A DNA stretch of 64,000 bases from Streptomyces sp. NBC_00239 (GTDB taxonomy: Bacteria > Actinomycetota > Actinomycetes > Streptomycetales > Streptomycetaceae), in NCBI RefSeq assembly GCF_036194065.1, contig NZ_CP108095.1:7874001-7938000 (forward strand), written 5' to 3'. Each line of letters begins with the position of its first letter. Within the stretch, counting starts at the first letter, position 1. A model generated the notes under the pieces. The model saw only the letters and a list, made by a program, of their open reading frames with translations. It had not been told where the DNA came from and ran no database searches. The position numbers and the translations under genes were made by a program. Positions 42,956-51,571 of this stretch are shown in pieces.

Positions 42956-43690
42956 CCGTGACTCCTTGGTGAGGTGGGTGGGCTCGTCCGGATCCGGGGG
43001 GCTTGGCCGGCCCGGGAGGGCTGGGCCGACGCGGCCCGCGGCATGTCCGCCAGACACCCCCTAGTCGCCGTGACGGTTCTGCCGCTGCGCTGCCGGGGGT
43101 GTGTCAACGGTCATCGGGCGAGCTCTCCTTCGCGATGCGGGCCGTCGGCGGCTGCGCGCGGTACCGGTGAAAGGGGAACAAAAGGCAGGGAAGTTCCCCG
43201 GATCCGCCAAGATCCTGGGGAACAGTAACGGCCGGTACCCCCGGCCAACGCGGCGAGTTCGCCGTCATTACCTCGATGCAGTGATCTTGTCCCGGGTGAG
43301 GTTTGCCCCGTCAACCGTCGGTATTCGGACCTGGTCACGGGCGTGCCCCGGAGCGTCGGTCCCCGTACGAATCCGGCCCCGCCCGTCGGCGGCAATCGCC
43401 TGGCCTGGTCCCGGGCTCGGTGCGGCGCGGCGTGCGCGGCCCGGCCCGCGGCCGGGCCCGGGCGGGATCATGGCCGGATGTCCCGCCCCGGGGCGCGGAG
43501 CGGCTGCCGGATCAGGCCGGCGGGATCAGCAGGGCCGCGGCCGAGCGGGCCCGTTCCAGGGCCGCCGCGCGGTCCGCGCCGGGCTGGCCGGGGCGCGCGG
43601 GCCCAGGGACAGGTACAGCTCGAGGAACAGGGCGAGCTTGCGGGGTGCGGCGCCCCGGGGCCCGGCATCTCCACACCCGGCCTCCCGGCC
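42956..43690. other. 735-base gene-free region upstream of the 2-MIB operon
   Basis: No complete gene. On the minus strand an ATG at 43114 with GAAGGAG upstream opens only 17 codons (stop at 43061), perhaps a leader peptide or the remnant of a lost gene. A second stretch at about 43510-43680 (minus) reads protein-like only in pieces, e.g. ending AALERARSAAALLIPPA, with the preceding part in another frame, so it looks like gene debris. The 2-MIB promoter must lie here. Confidence 0.4.
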
Positions 43691-44462
43691 TCACCTTCCC
43701 GTCAGCGGTGGCCCGGACGTCACGGGAGCCGACGGGAGCCGTTGGATGGCGACCATCGCGGCGTCGTCGCCGAGCGTTCCGCCCGCGGCGTGCGTGATCA
43801 GATCGTCGTGGAGGCGGGCGAGCAGGTGGTGCGGACCGGCTCCGTCCCAGCGGCCGACCCGCTCCGCCAGCGGGTAGAAGACCCCGGCGTCGTCGCGGGC
43901 CTCCAGCACGCCGTCCGTGTAGAGGAGAACGATGTCACCGGGCGCGAAGGCGAACACTTCCGCGACGGGACGGGCATCGGCGAGGGACCCCAGTCCCAGC
44001 GGCGGCGCCGGATGCGCCACGTCCAGGGACGCGACGCGGCCACCGCGCACCAGCAGCGGCGGCGGATGGCCGCAGGTCACCAGGTGCAGGACCGACTCGT
44101 GGTCGGGGATGTCGAGCACCGTCGCGGTGACGAAGCTCTCGCCCGCGTCACCGGGGCCCGGACGCGACCCGTCCGGGTATTCCAGGGCCGGCGTCACCGC
44201 GGTCTCCAGATATGCCGCGAGCCCCGCCAAGGCGCCCTCCTGGTGTGCGGCCGCCCGGAAGGCCCCGAGGACGAGCGCGGCGTCACCGACCGCGTCCAGG
44301 CCCTTGCCGCGCACGTCCCCGATGATCAGCCGGGTGCCCTCGGGGGGTGCGGGCCGCCGCGTACAGGTCCCCTCCGATCTGCGCCTCCGCCTCCGCCTCG
44401 GCCGCGAGGTACAGCGAGGCGATGCGCAGCGGACCGAGCCGCTCGGGGAGCGGGCCGGAATG
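43691..44462 (-). pseudogene. decayed PP2C/SpoIIE-family phosphatase
   Basis: The C-terminal phosphatase domain is intact in one frame (TRLIIGDVRGKGLDAVGDAA, LVTCGHPPPLLVRGG, IVLLYTDGVLEARDD). The segment that should precede it (LPERLGPLRIASLYLAAEAE, then QIGGDLYAAA) is in a different minus-strand frame. The switch falls at a run of six G (44342-44347, plus strand): removing one base joins the two. No start codon or upstream sensory domain is present; a DJ-1-type gene begins 60-odd bases beyond on the other strand. Either a 5'-truncated pseudogene with a frameshift, or partly a sequencing slip in the G-run. Confidence 0.75.
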
Positions 44463-44528
44463 CGGGCGGCCCGCCCGGGTAGGCGCACGGCGTGCCCGCA
44501 GACCGACCCACCGAAGGAAGTGAGCGAC

Positions 44529-45092
44529 GTGCGCATCGCGTTCCTGACCGCGCCCGAGGGCGTGGAGGAGATCGAACTGACCGCGCCCTGGAACGCGGTC
44601 GAGAAGAGCGGCTGGACCGCGCAGCTGGTCTCGACCGAGCCCGGACGGGTGCAGGCGTTCAAGCACTTCGACAAGGCCGGCACCCATCCCGTCGATCACG
44701 TACTCGCCGGTGACACCTCGGACGCCTTCGACGCGCTCGTACTGCCCGGCGGGGTCGCCAACCCCGACGCCCTGCGCATGAACGAGCGGGCGGTCGGGTT
44801 CGTACGGAGCTTCTTCGAAGCGGGCAAGCCGGTCGCGGCGATCTGCCACGCGCCGTGGACCCTCGTGGAGGCGGACGTCGTACGGGGCCGGACGCTGACC
44901 TCGTGGCCGAGTCTGGCGACCGACATCCGCAACGCGGGCGGCACCTGGGTGGACGAGAAGGTGCAGGTCTGCCACGCGGCGCCCGCGACGCTCGTCACCA
45001 GCCGCAAACCGGCCGACCTCGACGCGTTCTGCGCCGCCCTCGTGAGCGAGTTCACCAGGCGGTTCGCCGACGCCCGGCACGCTCCGGCGTGA
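44529..45092 (+). CDS. DJ-1/PfpI-family protein
   Basis: 187 residues, cytoplasmic. Seen: N-terminal RIAFLTAPEGVEEIELTAPW, DALVLPGGVANPD and the nucleophile elbow AAICHAPWTLVEADVV with the reactive cysteine followed by His, the PfpI/Hsp31 signature. Such proteins are deglycases, chaperones or stress peptidases. GTG 44529 stands 8 bases after GAAGGAAG; an in-frame GTG at 44520 overlaps that site and is less likely. It is monocistronic, with the phospholipase gene starting 78 bases downstream. Confidence 0.88.
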   Translation: MRIAFLTAPEGVEEIELTAPWNAVEKSGWTAQLVSTEPGRVQAFKHFDKAGTHPVDHVLAGDTSDAFDALVLPGGVANPDALRMNERAVGFVRSFFEAGKPVAAICHAPWTLVEADVVRGRTLTSWPSLATDIRNAGGTWVDEKVQVCHAAPATLVTSRKPADLDAFCAALVSEFTRRFADARHAPA

Positions 45093-45170
45093 GGCCGATA
45101 CGAGCGTGCGTGAGGGCGCCCGGGCGTGAGGGCGTGCGAGCGGGGTAGGCGCAGGCCGGAGGCCCATACC

Positions 45171-46811
45171 GTGAGATACGCAGACTGGCTGCTGACAGCC
45201 AACGAACGGGGCAATGCCGCGACGCGCCTGGACCGGCGCCACCCGGACGGGTCGGCCTGGTCGGAGGGCAACCGCGTACGGGCCCTGGTGCACGGCGCGA
45301 CGTACTTCGCGGAGCTGCTGGCCGGGATCCGCGCGATGCGGGCCGGCGACCTGCTCCTGTTCACCGACTGGCGCGGCGACCCCGACGAGCGGCTGGACGG
45401 ACCCGGCACCGAGATCGGCGCCGTCCTGCGCGCGGCGGCGCAGCGCGGCGTCGTCGTCAAGGGGCTGCTGTGGCGCTCGCACCTGGACGGCCTCCACTTC
45501 AGCGAAGCGGAGAACCGCCACCTCGGCGAGGAGATCGAGGAGGGGGGCGGCGAGTGCCTGCTCGACCTGCGGGTACGGCCCGGCGGGTCACACCACCAGA
45601 AGCTGGTGGTGCTGCGCCACCCCGGTCGCCCCGAGCGGGACGTCGCCTACGTCGGCGGCATCGACCTCTGCCACAACCGCAACGACGACGCCACCCACCG
45701 CGGAGACCGCCAGTCGCTGCCCATGGCCCGTGCGTACGGGCCGCACCCGCCGTGGCACGACGTCCAGCTCGCGCTGCGCGGACCGGCCGTCGGCGACCTC
45801 GAAGCCGTGTTCCGCGAGCGCTGGCAGGACCCGGCGCCACTCAGCCGCAGCCCCTTGATCCGCTTGCGGGAACGGATGCACGCGGAGGACACCAGAGCGG
45901 ACGCGCTGCCGCCGCAGACCGCCGATCCGGCACCCTGCGGCACGCACACCGTGCAGGTGCTGCGCACGTACCCGAACCGTCTGCTGTACGGATACCCCTT
46001 CGCCCCCGACGGCGAGTTCAGCATCGCCCGGGGCTACACGAAGGCGCTGCGCCGGGCCCGGACCCTGATCTACCTGGAGGACCAGTACCTGTGGTCCCCC
46101 CGCGTGGTGGACTCCTTCGCCCGGGCGCTGAGCGCGCACCGGCGGCTGCGGCTGATCAGCGTCATCCCCACGGTCCCGGAGCAGGACGGGTGGCTCACCC
46201 GCCCGATGAACCTGATCGGGCGGATCACGGCCCTGCGCGAACTGCGCCGCGCCGGCGGCGACCGGGTCGCGGTCTACGGCCTGGAGAACCCCGCCGGAAC
46301 CCCCGTCTACGTGCACGCCAAGGTGTGCGTGATCGACGACGTGTGGGCGTCCGTCGGCTCCGACAACATCAACCTCCGTTCCTGGACGCACGATTCGGAA
46401 CTCGGCTGCGTCGTCCTCGACCGGACCCGGGACACGCGCGCCCCGTCCGACCCGGCAGGCCTCGGCGACGGTGTGCGCGACTTCGCCCGCGAGCTGCGCC
46501 TGGAACTCATGCGCGAGCACCTGGACGCAGAAGTGGACCCGGAGGCGGAGGCGGAGGCCGGACCGGGGGAGCGGGCGCGGGACGCGCTGTGTGACCCCGA
46601 GGACGCGTTCGACGCGTTCCGGGAGGCGGCCGCCGCCCTGGACGCCTGGTACGAGGGCGGCTGCCGCGGTCCACGGCCGCCGGGCCGGCTGCGGCGGTAC
46701 GCCCCGCCCGAGCTGCCCGCGGTGCAGCGGGCCCTCGCGACCCCGCTGCACCACGTCCTGGTCGACCCGGACGGACGCCCGTGGGGGCTGCGCCGCCGCA
46801 AGGCCTTCTGA
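45171..46811 (+). CDS. phospholipase D-family phosphatidyltransferase/hydrolase
   Basis: 546 residues. Seen: two HKD motifs of the PLD superfamily, the first degenerate around SHHQKLVVLRHP and VAYVGGID, the second complete in YVHAKVCVIDDVWASVGSDN. IYLEDQYLWSPRVVDSFARA is typical of bacterial PLD enzymes, which cleave or exchange phospholipid head groups (cardiolipin-synthase-like). No signal peptide, so it is probably membrane-associated from the cytoplasm. GTG 45171 has GGAGG at 8 bases; the upstream extension to 45126 is Arg-rich and unlikely. An acidic/Ala-rich stretch (EAEAEAGPGE) precedes the C terminus. Confidence 0.85.
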   Translation: MRYADWLLTANERGNAATRLDRRHPDGSAWSEGNRVRALVHGATYFAELLAGIRAMRAGDLLLFTDWRGDPDERLDGPGTEIGAVLRAAAQRGVVVKGLLWRSHLDGLHFSEAENRHLGEEIEEGGGECLLDLRVRPGGSHHQKLVVLRHPGRPERDVAYVGGIDLCHNRNDDATHRGDRQSLPMARAYGPHPPWHDVQLALRGPAVGDLEAVFRERWQDPAPLSRSPLIRLRERMHAEDTRADALPPQTADPAPCGTHTVQVLRTYPNRLLYGYPFAPDGEFSIARGYTKALRRARTLIYLEDQYLWSPRVVDSFARALSAHRRLRLISVIPTVPEQDGWLTRPMNLIGRITALRELRRAGGDRVAVYGLENPAGTPVYVHAKVCVIDDVWASVGSDNINLRSWTHDSELGCVVLDRTRDTRAPSDPAGLGDGVRDFARELRLELMREHLDAEVDPEAEAEAGPGERARDALCDPEDAFDAFREAAAALDAWYEGGCRGPRPPGRLRRYAPPELPAVQRALATPLHHVLVDPDGRPWGLRRRKAF

Positions 46812-46887
46812 AGGCAAGCCTTCTGACGCCTGCCGCGTCGGCGCTCGTCACCGGGGGAGTGCGTCACCCGGCCACCGCGGTCGTTCA

Positions 46888-46923
46888 CGTCACTCGCGTC
46901 ACTCGCGTCACTCGCGTCACTCG
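46888..46923. repeat. 9-bp tandem repeat, four copies
   Basis: Four exact copies of CGTCACTCG, overlapping the 3' end of the hemerythrin gene. On the minus strand each copy carries an in-frame TGA, so copy-number change would not alter the protein. Confidence 0.8.
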
Positions 46924-47417
46924 CCGACGATCCTGCGTACGTTCTCGATCCGGCCGCAGTCGGACGACAGGTGCTTCTCGCGTTCCCGCAGGAACGCGGC
47001 GCCCAGTTCCGCCCGCCGCTCGTCGGGGACGTTCTCCCGGGCGTCGTTGAGGATCGTGCGCTCCTCCTCGTCGAGGTGGTGCGAGACCGCCTTGGCCAGG
47101 TCCTCCAGCCGCGAGTCCCACGTCTCGGAGCCGACCTCGTCCACCTCCAGCAGAGCCAGCAGCGCCTTGTTGCCCTCGGCGTGTTCCTCCGTGCCGTGCT
47201 CCACTTCCTCGTTGTCGACGTTCCGGAATCGTTTGAGCGCGCCGTATACCTGGGATTCCTCCGCCTCGCCGTGTGCGATGAGCAGGGCCGAGAACTTCTC
47301 CAGTGCCCCTGCCCGGTCGGCCTCGACGCTCCGCATCCGTCGGAACAGGTCCTCCATCGTGCGATGGTCCTTGAGGATCACCGCCACGACGTCCTCGTCC
47401 TTCGCCGCACCTGCCAT
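46917..47417 (-). CDS. hemerythrin-domain protein
   Basis: 166 residues forming the four-helix hemerythrin HHE fold, which can bind a di-iron centre to sense or carry oxygen or nitric oxide. Seen: VILKDHRTMEDLFRRM (first His), LLIAHGEAEESQVYGAL (His and Glu), EEHAEGNKALLALLEVDE and AVSHHLDEEERTILNDA. Start ATG 47417 follows AAGGAGG at 8 bases. It lies 56 bases after a minus-strand anti-sigma-type ATPase and may share its transcript, hinting at a stress-response unit. Confidence 0.87.
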   Translation of the reverse strand: MAGAAKDEDVVAVILKDHRTMEDLFRRMRSVEADRAGALEKFSALLIAHGEAEESQVYGALKRFRNVDNEEVEHGTEEHAEGNKALLALLEVDEVGSETWDSRLEDLAKAVSHHLDEEERTILNDARENVPDERRAELGAAFLREREKHLSSDCGRIENVRRIVGE

Positions 47418-47473
47418 TCCATTCGCCTCCTTGATCGGGGAACTCACGGGTCGGCTGCCCCTGTGCGGGCCTT

Positions 47474-47890
47474 TCATGCGGAGTGCGCTCCGCACGAGGG
47501 GACGCGGACGTGGACGGTCTTGCCGTACCCCACGCCGTGGTGGCGGATCCGTATGTCGGTCCCGAGGCGGTTGACCAGGTGCCAGCCCCACCCGCCCTCG
47601 CCCTGACGGCCGGGCTGTCGGGGCTTCGGCTCCGCGCTGCTCGGGTCCGTGACGTCGATGTCGACGCCGTCGGGCCGCAGCCGCAGGTCCAGCGCACACG
47701 GGCCGGGCGTGTGGCGCACGGCGTTGGTGACGAGTTCGCTGATCACCAGCAGGGCGGAGTCCACCGCGAACGGCTCGAGTGCCGGCCGGCCCTGCTCGGG
47801 CGCCGTGAGGAAGCCCAGGGCCGCGTGCCGGGCCTCGGCGGCCGCGCGCCGGCCGTCCAGCACCAGATGCAGTGTCGATCGGACAGGCAT
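47474..47890 (-). CDS. HATPase-type anti-sigma/regulatory kinase-like protein
   Basis: 138 residues, stand-alone GHKL ATPase domain like RsbW/SpoIIAB. Seen: N-box LLVISELVTNAVRHTPG (Mg2+/ATP) and DVTDPSSAEPKPR, then G-box GEGGWGWHLVNRLGT in place of the usual GGRGLxLV. In Streptomyces such proteins are anti-sigma factors or their paralogues in partner-switching. ATG 47890 follows GGGAG. Upstream lies a DUF3040 gene separated by ~200 bases; the hemerythrin gene is next downstream. Confidence 0.85.
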   Translation of the reverse strand: MPVRSTLHLVLDGRRAAAEARHAALGFLTAPEQGRPALEPFAVDSALLVISELVTNAVRHTPGPCALDLRLRPDGVDIDVTDPSSAEPKPRQPGRQGEGGWGWHLVNRLGTDIRIRHHGVGYGKTVHVRVPSCGAHSA

Positions 47891-48090
47891 GGGACTCCCG
47901 CAGCTCGCGTTCGAGGGTCGAGCCGGTCGGGGCGGGTCGGGGCCGGTCGGGGACCGGGGGCTGTTCGAGGCTCGACCCCTGACATCTGGCACCTGCCCTG
48001 TCCCCCACCGCTCACTCACGGTGCGCCTCGACGAAGTCCGCGCGGCGCCGACACCGCACACCGGGCGACCGGACGCGACGGGGGCGCCCC

Positions 48091-48465
48091 TCAGGCGACC
48101 GTGGGGCCGCGGCCCCCGCCGTCGGACCTCCGGCGGTTCGCGGCGGCCGCCGCCCTGCGGCACCAGCGGATCACGAGGAGGAGCAGGCAGACCAGGGTGA
48201 GGAACCAGGCGGCGGCGAAGGCCCAGATCAGCGCCGGGGACGAGGTGGCCGCCGCCCGCGCGCACAGTGCCGTGCTGGCGAGGCCGAAGAACGCGGCCCA
48301 CAGGCCCAGACCGTGCGGCGCGCGCCCTTCCCCGGCGTCCGTCCAGGGGCGCAGGCCGCGGCGCAGCGTGCGCAGCCGGTGGTCCAGGAGCCGGTCGGTA
48401 CGCAGTTCCTCTTCTATCTCGTGGAGGATCCGTCGCTCCTGCCGCGAGAGCTCGGGCCCGTCCAT
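48091..48465 (-). CDS. DUF3040-family small membrane protein
   Basis: 124 residues. N-terminal amphipathic LSRQERRILHEIEEELRTDR is the DUF3040 signature; two membrane helices follow (LGLWAAFFGLASTALCARAA and LIWAFAAAWFLTLVCLLLLV), and the C terminus is basic. Function unknown; the family is widespread in actinobacteria and often near stress or sigma-factor genes. ATG 48465 is preceded by GAGAGGGAG. Confidence 0.82.
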   Translation of the reverse strand: MDGPELSRQERRILHEIEEELRTDRLLDHRLRTLRRGLRPWTDAGEGRAPHGLGLWAAFFGLASTALCARAAATSSPALIWAFAAAWFLTLVCLLLLVIRWCRRAAAAANRRRSDGGGRGPTVA

Positions 48466-48936
48466 CTCACCGCTCCCTCTCCCGTCCTGCCTTCTCTCCT
48501 GGCGTCCTCCCCGCGCCTACCGGGCGGCTACCCGGGCCGGTGCACCGCAATCGCCGTCTGCCGTCTGCCGTCTGCCGCCCGGCGGCCGGAACCGGCAGGC
48601 AGGGCGATGGCGGGGCTCGCCGGCCCGCGCGCCGACCGCGCGCCGACCGCGCGCCGACCGCGCGCGGGACGCGCGCATGCCGGAGGCCGGCGGGGGAAGA
48701 CGCCCGGCATGACGGCGACCGGGCGGCAGTGGCGCGGGAGCCGGGGTCCATGTGAGGGATCGCCGTCCGGTCGCACGTCATGCGACTCCGGCCCGGCGCG
48801 GTCCGCCGCCCGCTTCTCCACCGTTCTCGCCGCGCATGCCGGTCTGACTCCCCCTGGTCCCTGATGCGTGGTCAAATCGAACGCGCCTCAGGGTAGATGA
48901 GGACAGCAGAAGCGATGCCGGCTCCGGCGCGGGGCG
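48466..48936. other. 471-base gene-free region with tandem repeats
   Basis: No supported gene on either strand. It holds two short tandem arrays: three copies of GCCGTCT (48553-48573) and three-plus copies of CCGCGCGCCGA (48625-48664). The left end is the promoter region of the DUF3040 gene. Confidence 0.5.
48625..48664. repeat. 11-bp tandem repeat
   Basis: Three full copies and one partial copy of CCGCGCGCCGA in the gene-free region. Confidence 0.75.
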
Positions 48937-49341
48937 TTACCGGTCCGGATGCGCCGCCCGCCACTCCGCGGCCGCCGCGTCCACGTCGAACGGCGTCAGG
49001 TTCAGCGGGGGTCCGGCCGGCGGGCGGGCCAGGGCCTCGGCGATCCTGGTGTTGATCTCGCCCAGGATGCGGCGGAGCTGCGACTCGGAGACGGCCGTAC
49101 GGGCGGCCTCCGCCGCGTCCTCGGCCGCCTTGCGCAGGGCCAGGGCCGGTGGCAGCACCGAGACTCCCTCGCGGTGCATCTTCTGCCTGATCCACCACAG
49201 CTCGTCGTACGGCGCGGCATCGTCCGCGAGCGGCTTGCCGAAACCGGACAGCCGGGAGAACTCGCCGCGCTCGGCGGCCTCGCGGATCTGCCGGTCCACG
49301 AACGACTCGAAGCTGACTCCGGGCGGTTTGCGTTCGGTCAT
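48937..49341 (-). CDS. DUF1992 (DnaJ-C28-like) protein
   Basis: 134 residues. The conserved core reads ESFVDRQIREAAERGEFSRL, then SGFGKPLADDAAPYDELWWI and RQKMHREGVSVLPPALALRK, the hallmark of the domain shared with eukaryotic DNAJC28. A helical C terminus ends INTRIAEALARPPAGPPLNL. Function unknown. The chosen ATG 49341 has GGAGG only one base upstream, which is too close, so the transcript may be leaderless. Just upstream are two 15-bp direct repeats (CCAGCGTACGAAACC at 49346 and 49363). Confidence 0.85.
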   Translation of the reverse strand: MTERKPPGVSFESFVDRQIREAAERGEFSRLSGFGKPLADDAAPYDELWWIRQKMHREGVSVLPPALALRKAAEDAAEAARTAVSESQLRRILGEINTRIAEALARPPAGPPLNLTPFDVDAAAAEWRAAHPDR

Positions 49342-49345
49342 GCCT

Positions 49346-49377
49346 CCAGCGTACGAAACCGCCCAGCGTACGAAACC
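49346..49377. repeat. 15-bp direct repeat, period 17
   Basis: Two exact copies of CCAGCGTACGAAACC (49346-49360, 49363-49377) directly before the DUF1992 start and beside the ArsR operator. They may be protein-binding sites in the divergent promoter. Confidence 0.6.
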
Positions 49378-49390
49378 CCCGCGCGGCAGA

Positions 49391-49446
49391 TTCCAAAAGA
49401 AATTCTGCAAAAATACTTTTGGAAAGTGGCGCCGCCGCTCTACCCT
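49391..49446 (+). promoter_or_regulatory. promoter/operator of the ArsR-MFS operon
   Basis: A perfect 9-bp inverted repeat, TTCCAAAAG (49391-49399) and CTTTTGGAA (49416-49424), with a 16-base spacer, in a strikingly A+T-rich island. TTGGAA inside the right arm (49419-49424) is a plausible -35, with TACCCT (49441-49446) 16 bases further as -10. The ATG at 49454 would then be at or next to the transcript start (leaderless). A repressor on the dyad would block the promoter. Confidence 0.65.
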
Positions 49447-49453
49447 CCTGAAC

Positions 49454-50125
49454 ATGGTCAGCGAAGAACAACGACGCGTACTCGATCCCGAGCAGGACGC
49501 GGCAGCCCTGAAGGCGCTCGCGCACCCGCTGCGCATCCGGCTGCTCGGCATCCTGCGGCAGGACGGCCCGGCCACCGCCAGCGAACTCGCGGTCGCCACC
49601 GGGGAGTCGTCCGCATCCACCAGCTATCACCTGCGGGTCCTGGCCAAGCACGCGTTCATCGCCGAGGCCGAGCACCGTGACGGGCGCGAGCGCCGCTGGC
49701 AGGCGGTCCACGCCGTGACCTCCTGGAGCAACGGGGCCATGGAAGCCTCTCCGGTCAGCCGCACCTGGCTCAGCGTCTCGCGCCGGGCCCAGATCGAGCA
49801 CCTGGGGGCTTCTCTCGTCCGGCACGAGGCCGACATGGCCGACGGACGGCTGGGACCGGAGTGGGTGGAGCCGGCCGGGATCAGCGACCTGATGCCCCGC
49901 CTGACCCCCGAGTCGCTCACCGAACTCTGGGACGCGCTGAACGGCAAGCTGGACGAACTGACCGCCCGCGATGCCGGCGACCCGCGCGCCGCACAGGTCG
50001 TCCTCCTCGCCGCCGGGCTGCCGCTGGCGCCGCGCACCCCCGGAGCGGAGCAGGAAGCCGCCGAATCCGGAGCACAGCGGCAAGCTGCCGCCCCCGCGCG
50101 GCCGGACAGCGAGGACGCGTCGTGA
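49454..50125 (+). CDS. ArsR-type winged-helix regulator
   Basis: 223 residues. Winged helix at ~15-95: LKALAHPLRIRLLGILRQDG, TASELAVATGESSASTSYHL, RVLAKHAFIAEAEHRDGRER. The C-terminal ~120 residues are helical with a Glu/Ala-rich end and no metal-binding cysteines. It overlaps the MFS gene by 4 bases (GTGA), so both are made together. The dyad upstream is the obvious autoregulatory site. The effector is probably the drug or metabolite exported by the transporter. Confidence 0.88.
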   Translation: MVSEEQRRVLDPEQDAAALKALAHPLRIRLLGILRQDGPATASELAVATGESSASTSYHLRVLAKHAFIAEAEHRDGRERRWQAVHAVTSWSNGAMEASPVSRTWLSVSRRAQIEHLGASLVRHEADMADGRLGPEWVEPAGISDLMPRLTPESLTELWDALNGKLDELTARDAGDPRAAQVVLLAAGLPLAPRTPGAEQEAAESGAQRQAAAPARPDSEDAS

Positions 50126-51492
50126 CCAAGGCGCCGGGCATATCCGCCGCACGCCGCCGCTACGTCACGGTCTGCGCGCTCTTCTGGTTCCCGCTGGGCC
50201 TCACCATCGCCCCCGCGATCCTGCTCTTCACCGAACGCGGCATGACCCTGGCAGCCATCGCCGGCTTCTTCGCCGCGCACTCCCTCACCGCGGCGGCACT
50301 CGAACTGCCCACCGGAGGCCTCTCCGACGTGCTGGGACGCCGTGTCGTCCTGGCCGCGGCCGGCCTCCTGAACATGGCCGCCCTGACCCTCCAGGGTCTG
50401 GGCACCGCCCCCTGGCTGCTCGGCCTGGGCATGGCCCTGATGGGTGCGGGCCGCGCCCTGTCCAGCGGCCCCGCCGAAGCCTGGTACGTCGACACCGTCC
50501 ACGCGCACTCCGGCCCCGACGCCGACCTGCGTACCGGCCTGGCCCGGGGCTCCTCGGCGACCTCCGCCGCGCTCGCCGCCGGCACCCTGCTCGGCGGCGC
50601 CCTGCCCTGGCTGCTCGGGCGCGGCCCCGACCTCGGCGCCCGGCTGAGCGAAGCCACCTCCGGGCTGGTGCTGCCCCTCTCCGTCCCGCTGCTGCTCGGC
50701 GCGGCGGTCGAAGTCGCCTTCGTGCTGTACGTCCTGACCGCCCTGCCCGAACCTCCCCGGCCGGCGGCCACGCTGCGCACGGTACTGCGAGGCGTCCCCG
50801 CCGCCGTCGCCGGCGGGCTGCGCCTGGGCGGCCGCGACGTGCTGGTCCGCCGGGTGTTCCTCAGCGCCGCGGCCGCGGGCAGTGCCCTGGCCACGATCGA
50901 ACTGCTCACCCCGGGCCGCGCCGCGGCCCTCACGGGCGCGTCGGAGTCCGGGGCGGTGCTCTTCGCCGCACTCGCCTGCGCCGGATTCGTCTGTGCGGGT
51001 CTGGGCAGCCACTTCGCACCGCTGACCGCCCGGCTCGCGGGCGGCGGCGAGCGCGCGGTGATGGTGAGCCTCGGCGCCGCCGCGTGCGGCCTGCTCCTGC
51101 TCTGCGCCACCACGGCGTCCACCGGAGCGGTCGCCGTGGTCCTCGCGGCTGCGGGCTACGGCCTGGTCTACCTGGGGCTCGGCGCGGCAGGACCGAACGA
51201 GAACGACATCCTGCACCGCCGGGTCGCCGCTGCGGGCCGTGCCACCGCACTGTCCGTCCAGTCCCTCGCCCTGCAACTGGTGGGCGCCCTCACCGGGTTG
51301 ACCGTCGGCGTCCTCCCGTCGGGCCCACTGCCCTGGCTCCTGGGAGGCGCCGCCCTGCTGGCGGGAGCACTCCTGTGGGCCCGCCGCAGCGGGCCCACGG
51401 CCCCCATCGCGGCCGAGGACGCGGCCACGGCCGAGGACCCGGCCGCGCGGCCGCGCGTGCCCGAGGCAGCCACCGGTACCTCACCCGGGTGA
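50122..51492 (+). CDS. major facilitator superfamily transporter
   Basis: 456 residues with about twelve membrane helices. Seen: the MFS loop motif LPTGGLSDVLGRRVVLAAAG between helices 2 and 3, LMGAGRALSSGPAEAWYVDT, and a C-terminal half starting near residue 235. A proton-driven exporter of small molecules is likely. GTG start overlaps the regulator stop. The Ala/Glu-rich tail after the last helix is cytoplasmic. The operon ends at the hairpin 51512-51560. Confidence 0.88.
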   Translation: MTKAPGISAARRRYVTVCALFWFPLGLTIAPAILLFTERGMTLAAIAGFFAAHSLTAAALELPTGGLSDVLGRRVVLAAAGLLNMAALTLQGLGTAPWLLGLGMALMGAGRALSSGPAEAWYVDTVHAHSGPDADLRTGLARGSSATSAALAAGTLLGGALPWLLGRGPDLGARLSEATSGLVLPLSVPLLLGAAVEVAFVLYVLTALPEPPRPAATLRTVLRGVPAAVAGGLRLGGRDVLVRRVFLSAAAAGSALATIELLTPGRAAALTGASESGAVLFAALACAGFVCAGLGSHFAPLTARLAGGGERAVMVSLGAAACGLLLLCATTASTGAVAVVLAAAGYGLVYLGLGAAGPNENDILHRRVAAAGRATALSVQSLALQLVGALTGLTVGVLPSGPLPWLLGGAALLAGALLWARRSGPTAPIAAEDAATAEDPAARPRVPEAATGTSPG

Positions 51493-51511
51493 CCACCCTC
51501 TGACCGCATGA

Positions 51512-51560
51512 CGGACAGGCCGTCCCGCACCACGGACGGTGGTGGGGGACGGCCTGTCCG
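51512..51560. terminator. bidirectional terminator between MFS and sulfonate-binding genes
   Basis: A 22-bp stem with one internal mismatch (51512-51533 with 51539-51560), between convergent genes. Confidence 0.8.
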
Positions 51561-51571
51561 GAACCGCGGGG

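Noticed and set aside
43303..43797. Plus-strand frames between the 2-MIB operon and the PP2C relic
   Set aside because: Arg/Pro/Gly low complexity, no ribosome site, and they cross the phosphatase remnant; treated as non-coding.
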